A stretch of 13,982 bases of DNA. Source: CAYNLG01 sp964397995. Lineage in GTDB: Bacteria; Planctomycetota; Phycisphaerae; FEN-1346. Below the pieces are notes generated by a model, which had not been told where the DNA came from, did not search any database, and saw nothing but the letters and a program-made list of their open reading frames with translations. Below are positions 6,415 through 13,363 of this stretch, in pieces; position 1 is the first letter of the stretch; every line of letters starts with the position of its first letter. A program made the translations under genes and the position numbers. The DNA is taken from positions 1 through 13,982 of the forward strand of contig CAYNLG010000092.1 in NCBI GenBank assembly GCA_964397995.1. Direction: 5' to 3'.

Positions 6415-7776
6415 ATGCCGCAGGGACCGAGGGGTGCCGTGACGGACGCCGACCGCATCCAGCCCTACGCCGCGAACCCGTTCTACTGGCAGCTCAAGGG
6501 CGCGCCCGTGCTGCTGGTGGGCGGGTCAACCGAGGACAACCTCTTCCAGATTCCCGACCTGGAGGCCCAGCTCGACACGCTGGCGGCGGCGGGCGGCAAC
6601 TACGTCCGCTGCACCCTGAGCAGCCGCGACGAGGGCAACGTCTGGCCCTTTGAGCGCGACCCGGCCACCGGCCTCTACGACCTGGAGCGGCCGGGGGCCG
6701 AGTACTGGGGCCGGTTCGAGCGATTCCTGGACCTGACGGCGGCACGCGACGTCGTCGTCCAGGTCGAGGTGTGGGACCGGTTCGACTTCGCCCGGGCCCC
6801 GTGGCGGGCCAATCCCTTCAACCCGACGAACACGGCCACGTACACGGCCGAGCAGACGGGCCTGCCGCCGGCCATCGACACGCACCCGGCGAAGCGCGAG
6901 AACCCGTTCTTCCGGAGCGTGCCGGCACTGGAGGACAACGCGGTGCTCCTGGCGGCCCAGCACCGGCACGTGGACCGGCTGCTGGCGGCGACGCTTCCAT
7001 ACGGCCACGTCCTCTACTGCATGGACAACGAGACGAACGAGTCGCCCGAGTGGGGCCGGTACTGGGCGACCACCATCCGGGAGGCGGCACGGCAGGCCGG
7101 CCGCGGGGTCGAGACGACCGAGATGTGGGACGCCCACGACGTGACGGCCGACATGCACCGGGCGACCTGGGCACACCCGGAGACGTACAGCTTCGTGGAC
7201 CTGTCGCAGAACAACCACAGCCCGGCCGACCGGCATTGGGAGGCGATGGCGTGGTTGCGCGAGCAACTCCGCGCCTCCGGCCGTCCGCGCCCCATGAACA
7301 CCGTCAAGATCTACGGGGCGAACCCGGGCCGGTACGGCACGGCCCGCGACGCCCGCGAACGGTTCTGGCGGAACCTTTTCGGGGGCGTGGCGGCCACGCG
7401 GTTCCACCGGCCGCCCTCGGGGATCGGCCTCTCGGAGGTGGCCCAGGCGCACCTGCGGAGCGAGCGGCTGTTTGCGGAGGCGTTCGAGGTCTTCACGGCC
7501 GAGCCGGCGATGGATCTGCTTTCGAACCGGAGCTGGAACGAGGCCTACGCCATGGCCGCTCCCGGCCGCCACTACGCCGTCTTCTTCACCGACGGGGGCG
7601 ACGTCGGCCTGGACGTCTCGGCAGCGGGGGGACGGCCGCTCCGGGTCGCGTGGCTGGATGCCGCGCGGGCCCGGTGGACGGCGCGGGAGACGCGGCCCGG
7701 CGGCGCGGGGAAGGTCCGCCTCGTGACGCCGCGGCCGGAGGGGTACTGGGTGGCGGTCGTCCGGTGCGATGGATGA
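6415..7776 (+). CDS. DUF4038-like (beta/alpha)8 glycosidase-like protein with C-terminal collagen-binding-like domain
   Basis: The product is 453 residues from ATG 6415. GTG at 6439 is an alternative start, with GAGGGG four bases upstream, and the recognisable fold begins just after it (YAANPFYWQLKGAPVLLVGG). Residues about 20-350 resemble the DUF4038/apiosidase-like TIM-barrel proteins: GGNYVRCTLSSRDEGNVWPF, VVVQVEVWDRFDF, and HVLYCMDNETNESPEW, where Asn205-Glu206 fits the acid/base NE pair of clan GH-A-like enzymes. Residues about 375-450 match the beta-sandwich often annotated as a putative collagen-binding domain (AYAMAAPGRHYAVFFTDGG ... GYWVAVV). The likely role is hydrolysis of plant or algal glycans, but the substrate is unknown. 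No signal peptide is visible, so it may act in the cytoplasm. Its stop overlaps an ATG in frame with the sigma factor gene, so the two may be co-transcribed. Confidence 0.75.
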   Translation: MPQGPRGAVTDADRIQPYAANPFYWQLKGAPVLLVGGSTEDNLFQIPDLEAQLDTLAAAGGNYVRCTLSSRDEGNVWPFERDPATGLYDLERPGAEYWGRFERFLDLTAARDVVVQVEVWDRFDFARAPWRANPFNPTNTATYTAEQTGLPPAIDTHPAKRENPFFRSVPALEDNAVLLAAQHRHVDRLLAATLPYGHVLYCMDNETNESPEWGRYWATTIREAARQAGRGVETTEMWDAHDVTADMHRATWAHPETYSFVDLSQNNHSPADRHWEAMAWLREQLRASGRPRPMNTVKIYGANPGRYGTARDARERFWRNLFGGVAATRFHRPPSGIGLSEVAQAHLRSERLFAEAFEVFTAEPAMDLLSNRSWNEAYAMAAPGRHYAVFFTDGGDVGLDVSAAGGRPLRVAWLDAARARWTARETRPGGAGKVRLVTPRPEGYWVAVVRCDG

Positions 7777-7868
7777 TGGGGCGCGCGGCCGATGAGAAGG
7801 ACGCCGAGGCGGACGTTTCCGGGAACCGGTCGCGGGCCGGGGGCGTCCAAGAGGCAGTGGACACGGTC

Positions 7869-8462
7869 ATGACCCGACAAGCCTCGAAGAACGAGCCCGC
7901 GGACGAAGACCTCGTCCAGCAGGTCACCGACGGCCACCAGGCCGCCTTCACGGTGATCGTCCAGCGCCACCAGGACCGCATCCACAACCTGGTGACGCGG
8001 ATGGTGGGCTCGGCCGAGGACGCGCGGGACCTGACGCAGGACGTGTTCATCAAGGCGTACCAGAACCTGGACCGGTTCCGGGGGTCGAGCAGCCTGTACA
8101 CGTGGCTCTTCCGCATCGCGGTGAACACGAGCCTGAGCCACCGGCGGAAACGGAAGCGGGTGCACCTGAGCTGGCCGCCGCGCGACGACGCCGACGACGG
8201 CCGTCAGCCCGGCTGGGCCGACCCGGCGGCGGGGGACCCGTCGGACCCGCTGATGACGGCCGAGACGGAGCAGATCGTCCAGGAGGCGCTCGACACGCTG
8301 GACGCCGAGCACCGGACGGTCGTGGTGCTGCGGGACATCCAGCACTTCGACTACCGGGAGATCGCGGAGATCCTCGACGTGCCGCCCGGCACCGTGAAGA
8401 GCCGGCTGCACCGGGCGAGGCTGATGCTGCGGGACCGGCTGCGGCCGATCCTGAAGACGTAG
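7869..8462 (+). CDS. ECF-type RNA polymerase sigma factor (sigma-E-like)
   Basis: The product is 197 residues from ATG 7869, the usual ECF length. Region 2 spans about residues 14-98 (AFTVIVQRHQDRIHNLV, then DARDLTQDVFIKAYQNLDRF, then LYTWLFRIAVNTSLSHRRK) and binds core polymerase and the -10 element. Region 4 spans about 134-190 and carries the helix-turn-helix DYREIAEILDVPPGTVKSRL that reads the -35 element. The start is uncertain: the only SD-like sequence (AAGAGG at 7849-7854) is 14 bases away. An in-frame ATG at 7773 overlaps the upstream stop in an ATGA arrangement and would add 32 poorly conserved residues. The next gene, 22 bases downstream, encodes its probable membrane anti-sigma factor, so activity is likely controlled by sequestration. 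The target promoters cannot be read from this window. Confidence 0.92.
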   Translation: MTRQASKNEPADEDLVQQVTDGHQAAFTVIVQRHQDRIHNLVTRMVGSAEDARDLTQDVFIKAYQNLDRFRGSSSLYTWLFRIAVNTSLSHRRKRKRVHLSWPPRDDADDGRQPGWADPAAGDPSDPLMTAETEQIVQEALDTLDAEHRTVVVLRDIQHFDYREIAEILDVPPGTVKSRLHRARLMLRDRLRPILKT

Positions 8463-8484
8463 GCGGGGGGCGGAAGACGAAACG

Positions 8485-10983
8485 ATGGACTCGAGCGGCA
8501 TGAACTGCGACCAGGTCAACGCGGAGCTGTCGGCGTACCTCGACGACGAACTCGGCCGCGATGAGGCCGAGGCCGTCCGCAAACACCTCGACGACTGTCC
8601 CGTGTGCCTGGCGGTGCTGCGCGACCTGCGGCGGGCGCAGGACATCCTGGGGCGGCTGCCGGAGGTGGCGGCGCCGGAGGCGCTGGCCGAGGACGTCCAG
8701 CGAGAGATCGAACACCGACTCCTGCTGGCCGACGATGCCCCCGCCGACGGAGGCGTGCAGGCCGAGCGGACGTTGCCCCTGGAGCGCCGCCGCCCCTGGC
8801 CGCGCGTCCTCGCCGTGGCCGCCACCCTCGTCCTGGCCGCCGGCATCGGCATCCTGGCGGTGATGGACCCGTTCGCGGGCGGCGGCCACCACGCCGCCGA
8901 GGACGCGGGCGTGGCGCGGGGCTGGGCGCCGGGCGGCCGCCCGACGGCCGCCGCGGGCGCCCGGTACGCCGACCTGAACGGCGGCACGATGGAGCTCGCG
9001 GAGCTGGAGCGCGACGGAACGGCCGCCGGTCCGCGGACCAAGGCGCCGACGGTGCTGCGCGGCATCCGGATTACGGCGCGGCCGCGCGGCGAGTCGGACG
9101 GGGAGGACAAGAACCTGTCGCCCCACACCCTCGCCTTCGGCAGCGGCGGCGCGGGCGCGGCCAACACGGGCTCTGCCGCCGATCTGGCCCTGGCCGAGAC
9201 GGTCGACGACCTGACCGTGGCGGACACTGCGGCAAGCGGCGACGTCCACGGGGGCGCCTTGGCCGACGGGCGCGGCGCCCGGGAGTACGCCTACCGCACG
9301 CGTGACGAGCTGGCGCCGCCCCGGCCCACGCCCCCCGACGCCTACCGCGACGGCGACGACGCGCCGGAGGCCGCGCCCTCCCCCGCCACGGACGAGCAGG
9401 TGGTCCAGGCGATGAACTGGGTGGCGGCCGGCGACGCGGACGTCGAGGTCCTGGAAGAGGTCGCGACGCTCGACACCCTGAGCAAGGTCGGCAACACGCT
9501 GGTGATCGAGTCGCCGGAGCCGGAGTCCGCGAACGGGCGGCTGGTGAACCTGTTCGGGCAGAACCGGTGGGTGCCGGTCAACCAGGACGTGGCCGAGCGG
9601 ACGGAGCGGTTCCTGACGAAAGCCGACGCCCTGAAGAAGGCGACGCGGGCCGCCGGCCGACCCGCCGCCAGCGGCCTGTACCACTACACGAGCGCCGACG
9701 GCGAGCACGTGTGGCTGGTCGTGACGGACCGGAACACGCTCTCACAGTTCGCGACGCAACTCGCCCAGGCGGACGGCCTGGAGGTCAGCCAGGCCTCCAA
9801 CGACGCCCTGCGGGCCGTCCAGACGCTTCAGACGAAGCTCCGGGCGTATTACCAGGTCCGCATCCAGGACGGCAAGCGGCGCGAGGTGTGGCACGTGCAG
9901 CGGAACACGCCACTGGAGGCCAGCCGCGACCTCGCGGCCCTGGGCGGCGAGCGCACCACGAGCGCGACCTTCGCCGGCCACGCGGGCGGCACCGGCGGAG
10001 GCGGCCATGTGGCGAGCACCAGCGGCACAGGCGCGCCCGACGTGGTCGGAACCACCGGCGGTGCCGTGGCCGTGACGGAGCACGAGCGGCGCCCGGCCGC
10101 AACCGACGAGGGGCACGCCTACCACGGCACGTGGCGGACCGCCGGAGACGACACGGCCCTCGGCATGGCCAAGGCCGACGCCCCGGCGCCCGTGGCGCCC
10201 GCGGAGGCGCCGCCGGGGGCGGCCCCGGCCGGCGCGAACGGCGCGGTCGCGGGGGCGCGGACGGTCGTCCGCACGCCGACGGCCCCGGCGTCGGGCGGCG
10301 GGAGCGTCACGTTCGGGACCGAGATGCGCGCGGAGAAGGACGCCGAGCTTGTCGCCGCACAGGCCGCACAGACCACCCCCGAGGCGACCCCCGCCGAGGG
10401 GCAACCGCCCGAGGCCGAGGCCGAAGAGGCGGGCGGCCTCGCCGTCGCCGCGTTCGAGGAGGCCCCGGAAGGCGAGATAGACGAAGCGGCCCTGGCTGAC
10501 GCGGGCACGGCCGACCTATACGTGGCGGAAGCTGTCGACGCCGACAGAGAGGCGGCCGACCCGACAGCGGCGCGCGAGGTGGTGGTCAAGGGCCTCTATC
10601 AGGACGTGGGCGGCGAGGCCAGGCAGACCTATGAGGCCGACCTTGGCGAGGCGGCCCCCCCCCCTGCCCCAGAGAGCGCCTCCGAGGCGACCGTTAAGGT
10701 GGACGCCAAGACCAAGGGCCCGTTGTCGGCGCGGCTGCCGGCGTCGGTGACACGGTACGTCGAGCACCTGCCCAACGACCAGGTGCTGCTGGTGATCCGC
10801 GTCCAGTCGTCGCCCGCGCGGGCGGCGGCGGACGTGGCGGCGGCGGAGCCCGCGCCGGACGGCGGCGGCGACGCGGCCCTGTCGCGGACGGTCGCGAAGG
10901 AGGCCGAGACGGCCCCGCCGCACGCCACGGAGATGCTGGAGGCCTCCGACGCCCCACCGTCGGACGCCCCGGCGTCCGAGTAG
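8485..10983 (+). CDS. Zinc-finger (zf-HC2) transmembrane anti-sigma factor with very long extracytoplasmic region
   Basis: The product is 832 residues long. ATG at 8485 has GGAAG eight bases upstream; ATG at 8500 is a possible alternative. Residues about 6-50 form an anti-sigma zinc-binding domain with Cys8 and the H-x3-C-x2-C motif (His34, Cys38, Cys41), expected to hold the sigma factor at the inner face of the membrane. One transmembrane helix lies at about 107-127. Ordinary members are 200-300 residues; here some 700 residues follow outside the membrane. Most of these are Ala/Gly/Pro/Glu-rich and probably disordered. Two segments look folded: about 303-475 (LVNLFGQNRWVPVN, GEHVWLVVTDRNTLSQFATQ, KLRAYYQVRI) and about 745-776 (YVEHLPNDQVLLVIRVQSS). 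A run of ten C bases lies inside the gene at 10655-10664. The tail may sense surface or envelope state. Confidence 0.85.
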   Translation: MDSSGMNCDQVNAELSAYLDDELGRDEAEAVRKHLDDCPVCLAVLRDLRRAQDILGRLPEVAAPEALAEDVQREIEHRLLLADDAPADGGVQAERTLPLERRRPWPRVLAVAATLVLAAGIGILAVMDPFAGGGHHAAEDAGVARGWAPGGRPTAAAGARYADLNGGTMELAELERDGTAAGPRTKAPTVLRGIRITARPRGESDGEDKNLSPHTLAFGSGGAGAANTGSAADLALAETVDDLTVADTAASGDVHGGALADGRGAREYAYRTRDELAPPRPTPPDAYRDGDDAPEAAPSPATDEQVVQAMNWVAAGDADVEVLEEVATLDTLSKVGNTLVIESPEPESANGRLVNLFGQNRWVPVNQDVAERTERFLTKADALKKATRAAGRPAASGLYHYTSADGEHVWLVVTDRNTLSQFATQLAQADGLEVSQASNDALRAVQTLQTKLRAYYQVRIQDGKRREVWHVQRNTPLEASRDLAALGGERTTSATFAGHAGGTGGGGHVASTSGTGAPDVVGTTGGAVAVTEHERRPAATDEGHAYHGTWRTAGDDTALGMAKADAPAPVAPAEAPPGAAPAGANGAVAGARTVVRTPTAPASGGGSVTFGTEMRAEKDAELVAAQAAQTTPEATPAEGQPPEAEAEEAGGLAVAAFEEAPEGEIDEAALADAGTADLYVAEAVDADREAADPTAAREVVVKGLYQDVGGEARQTYEADLGEAAPPPAPESASEATVKVDAKTKGPLSARLPASVTRYVEHLPNDQVLLVIRVQSSPARAAADVAAAEPAPDGGGDAALSRTVAKEAETAPPHATEMLEASDAPPSDAPASE
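10655..10664 (+). repeat. Homopolymer run of ten C bases in the anti-sigma factor gene
   Basis: Ten consecutive C bases encode part of the GEAAPPPAPES stretch near residue 725-728. The reading frame stays open on both sides, with the same codon character and a folded-looking segment after it. Such runs are prone to slippage in replication and to miscounting in sequencing. A one-base change would remove the last hundred or so residues. Confidence 0.8.
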
Positions 10984-10988
10984 CAGGG

Positions 10989-11013
10989 CGCCGCCGGCGC
11001 TGGCGGCGATTTT
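10989..11013 (+). terminator. Probable intrinsic terminator after the anti-sigma factor gene
   Basis: CGCCGCC at 10989-10995 and GGCGGCG at 11002-11008 form a 7-base GC stem with a 6-base loop, followed by ATTTT. It begins six bases after the stop codon. The T-run is short, so termination may be partial. Confidence 0.5.
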
Positions 11014-11167
11014 CGCGAACAATCGTCCGCCGGGCCGCGTCGTACACACAGGAGGCGGAGCCGCCGCACGACGCCGCCCCCCGCGCCTCACATCGCGAGA
11101 TACCGGACGCACGGGACCGGAACGCCGCTTGCCTGTCCGGGGTACAGAACACAAGGGGATTTGTCCT

Positions 11168-11196
11168 TTGCAATACGCGTGTCGGCTTGGTAGAAT
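11168..11196 (+). promoter_or_regulatory. Candidate sigma-70-type promoter for the tandem paralog pair
   Basis: TTGCAA at 11168-11173 and TAGAAT at 11191-11196 are separated by exactly 17 bases, matching the -35 box at four of six positions and the -10 box at five of six. It stands in a more AT-rich patch after the preceding terminator. Transcription would start near 11203, only a few bases before ATG 11210, which would favour ATG 11225 as the true start. Confidence 0.45.
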
Positions 11197-11209
11197 CGGA
11201 AGGACCGTG

Positions 11210-12247
11210 ATGCGGAGGGGCGCCATGGGCGCCGCCGAGGCCCTATCCCGCTGTCTCCTGGTCGTCTGCTTCGTCAGTCTGACGGCGGGGGCCGTGCGCG
11301 CCGAGGAACCGTTCGTTTGGGGCCCCGGCGACGTGGACGACACGCCGGCCGAGGGCGGCGAGACGGCTCCGTCGGGCGTCCTGACCCCCGAAGAGCAGAC
11401 GCTCCAGGACCTGCGGGCCCGGCTCGAGGCCGGCGAGGCCGAGGCCGTCGCCGAGGAGGCCCGGGCGCTGGTGCGGTCGCTGCGCGGCGATACGTCGGTG
11501 AAAAAGGACGCGCTCGTGCTGGTGGCCGATGCGCTGCGCAAGGCGAAGGACTGGCGCGGGGCCGCCGGGGCGTACCTGCAGCTCCGCGACGCGCACGACA
11601 AGGCGGCCAACGCGTACCTGCGGTACGACGCGATGGCCGAGGTGCTGCGGGCCGCCCCCGAGGGCGTCTACGGGCCGATGCGGAAGAAGGCCGCCGGGCC
11701 GGACGCCGACCCGCCCACGCTGGACGACGACGCCGTCCTGGAAGAGGCCCTGGAGATGGTGGCCGAGGGGCGGCTCCAGAAGGTCAAGGGCATGGCGCGC
11801 GGCTTGGGCCGCGCCCGCTCGCCGCAGGACCTGGTGCGAGGCCTGGCGCAGGTGGCCGAGGGGTTCCGGCAGGCGCGGGCGGTGGCACCGGGGCTGCCGG
11901 TGGAGCCGGAGCGCCAGGCCGCCAAGACCGCCGACGCCCGAATGGGCCACTTGACGGCCGCCGTCGGGGCGACGCTGCGGGCAAAGGAGGCGGCCATCCA
12001 GAAGGCCATCGCCGAGAAGCGGGTGAGCAACCGGCACCGCAAGGACGCCGAGGCCTGCAAGGCCATGTGCGCCGAACTGGTCCGCATCGAGGACGCCTAC
12101 CAGCAGGCCCTGCGGCCGCTGGGCGGCCCGGAGTGGGCCGACCGCGAGACCATGGTCTCCGAGAGCCGCGCCCGGCGCAACCGATGGGAGCAGTCGTCCA
12201 GCTCCTTCACGATACCCGAGAGCGACTTGTACGACTTCGGCTGGTAG
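11210..12247 (+). CDS. Secreted helical protein of unknown function, paralog A (C-terminus DFGW)
   Basis: I do not recognise a named family. From ATG 11210 the product is 345 residues; GGAAGGA at 11198-11204 is five bases upstream. ATG 11225, with GGAGG at 11214-11218 six bases upstream, is equally possible and fits the promoter candidate better. A signal peptide is clear (ALSRCLLVVCFVSLTAGAVRA, likely cut before EEPF). The mature part looks almost entirely helical and TPR-like around residues 60-150 (VKKDALVLVADALRKAKDW, GAAGAYLQL). It is colinear with the next gene, sharing VKKDAL, ADA-x-RK, AP-E-G-x-Y-x-P-x-x-KKA, LDDD, MARGL-x-R-x-R-SPQD and a final Y-D-F-G-W. It probably acts in the periplasm or at the cell surface. 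It forms a two-gene operon with its paralog 53 bases downstream. Confidence 0.8.
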   Translation: MRRGAMGAAEALSRCLLVVCFVSLTAGAVRAEEPFVWGPGDVDDTPAEGGETAPSGVLTPEEQTLQDLRARLEAGEAEAVAEEARALVRSLRGDTSVKKDALVLVADALRKAKDWRGAAGAYLQLRDAHDKAANAYLRYDAMAEVLRAAPEGVYGPMRKKAAGPDADPPTLDDDAVLEEALEMVAEGRLQKVKGMARGLGRARSPQDLVRGLAQVAEGFRQARAVAPGLPVEPERQAAKTADARMGHLTAAVGATLRAKEAAIQKAIAEKRVSNRHRKDAEACKAMCAELVRIEDAYQQALRPLGGPEWADRETMVSESRARRNRWEQSSSSFTIPESDLYDFGW

Positions 12248-12300
12248 GCGGCCGGAGCATCCGACGCAAGGCTGTGGGCACGTTTGGGGGAGGTGGTCCG

Positions 12301-13272
12301 ATGAAAGCGGTACACGCGATTCTGGCCAGTGTGGCGCTGGCGGCGGCTCTGGCGGCCGCGCCCGCCCGCGGGCAGGACATGACGAGCGAATTGGGCGGCG
12401 GCGACGCGGTGAACGAGGCGGCCCAAGTGGCCGAACTCGAGGCCGCCATGATGGCTGGCGACTACGACAAGGCCCTGGCCGGCGCGAAGACGCTGTTCGA
12501 GACCTCCGTCGACGATACGGTCAAGAAGGACGCCCTGCGGATCATGGCCGACGCCTGCCGCAAGAAGGGCGAGTTCCGCGTCGCGACGGCGGCCTACGCC
12601 CGCCTCAAGAGCCAGTTCCCCAAGGACAGCGACGAGGCCATCCGCTGCGAGGCGATCCACGAGATCCTGATGGCCTCGCCGGACGGCATCTACAAGCCGC
12701 TCGAGAAGAAGGCCCCCACGCCGGAGGGCGAGACGCCCAAGACCCTGGCCGACGACGACTGCCTGGACCGGTCCCTGTGTGTGCTGGCCGAGCAGCGGGG
12801 CGTCCGCCTGGAGACGATGGCGCGCGGCCTGCGCCGCGGCCGTACCCCGCAGGACGTCGTCAAGATCTTCGGCCCGATGGCCAACGCGTACCGGCAGAAC
12901 CGGCTGCTGTCGCCGAACGTCTCGACGACGGCGGAGCGGGAGTCGGCCCAGATCGCCGGCGAACGCCTCGACGCCATCGCCCAGAAGGTGATGCCGGCGC
13001 TGCGGCAACAGCTGGCCCAGTACCAGCCGAAGATGGCGCGGCCGTGGTCGTTCACGAACGTCGAGAAGCAGGCGATCACCAACGCCAACACGATGCTGCG
13101 CGACATGGCCACAGCGGAGGGCGACTTCCAGCGGCAGCTGGACGGCGTGGGCGGGAGCGGCTGGGACGCCGCCGCCACCCTCAAGCAGGCCAGCGCCGAC
13201 CGCGCCAATGCCTACACGCAACTGGCCGAGGAGTTTGTCGTCCCGCCCTACAGCGTCGATTACGGCTGGTAG
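12301..13272 (+). CDS. Secreted helical protein of unknown function, paralog B (C-terminus DYGW)
   Basis: The product is 323 residues. ATG 12301 follows GGAGGTGG at 12289-12296 and opens a signal peptide (hydrophobic core about 7-20, likely cut after ARG at 22-24). The mature protein is predicted helical, with a TPR-like hairpin at about 42-105 (AMMAGDYDKALAGAKTLF, then KKGEFRVATAAYARLKSQFP). Blocks shared with the preceding gene occur in the same order: VKKDALRIMADACRKK (74-89), ASPDGIYKPLEKKA (125-138), LADDDCLDRSL (149-159), MARGLRRGRTPQDVV (173-187) and a terminal VDYGW (319-323). The pair therefore arose by tandem duplication and then diverged strongly. Tight conservation of the last residues suggests a binding or sorting role for the C-terminus, but this is inference. 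A strong terminator follows. No enzymatic motif is visible. Confidence 0.85.
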   Translation: MKAVHAILASVALAAALAAAPARGQDMTSELGGGDAVNEAAQVAELEAAMMAGDYDKALAGAKTLFETSVDDTVKKDALRIMADACRKKGEFRVATAAYARLKSQFPKDSDEAIRCEAIHEILMASPDGIYKPLEKKAPTPEGETPKTLADDDCLDRSLCVLAEQRGVRLETMARGLRRGRTPQDVVKIFGPMANAYRQNRLLSPNVSTTAERESAQIAGERLDAIAQKVMPALRQQLAQYQPKMARPWSFTNVEKQAITNANTMLRDMATAEGDFQRQLDGVGGSGWDAAATLKQASADRANAYTQLAEEFVVPPYSVDYGW

Positions 13273-13296
13273 CGCGGGCCTGTCCGGAAAGACCAC

Positions 13297-13335
13297 GGGC
13301 CGCGGGGTCAGCCGACCTCGCGGCCCATTTGCTTT
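13297..13335 (+). terminator. Intrinsic terminator between convergent genes
   Basis: A 12-base stem (13297-13308 with 13315-13326, one G-U pair) has a 6-base loop and is followed by ATTTGCTTT. It begins 24 bases after the stop of paralog B. The hairpin also lies about 40 bases beyond the stop of the minus-strand SDR gene. On that strand it is followed by GTGGTCTTT, so it may stop transcription from both sides, more weakly on the minus strand. Confidence 0.7.
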
Positions 13336-13363
13336 GCGCGGGGGCGCGGCCGCGCCAGATTTC

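Noticed and set aside
8860..10980. Low-complexity tail of the anti-sigma factor as a spurious fusion or a separate gene.
   Set aside because: One frame stays open over the whole length with consistent codon use and no internal start with a ribosome binding site, so a single large protein is the better reading.
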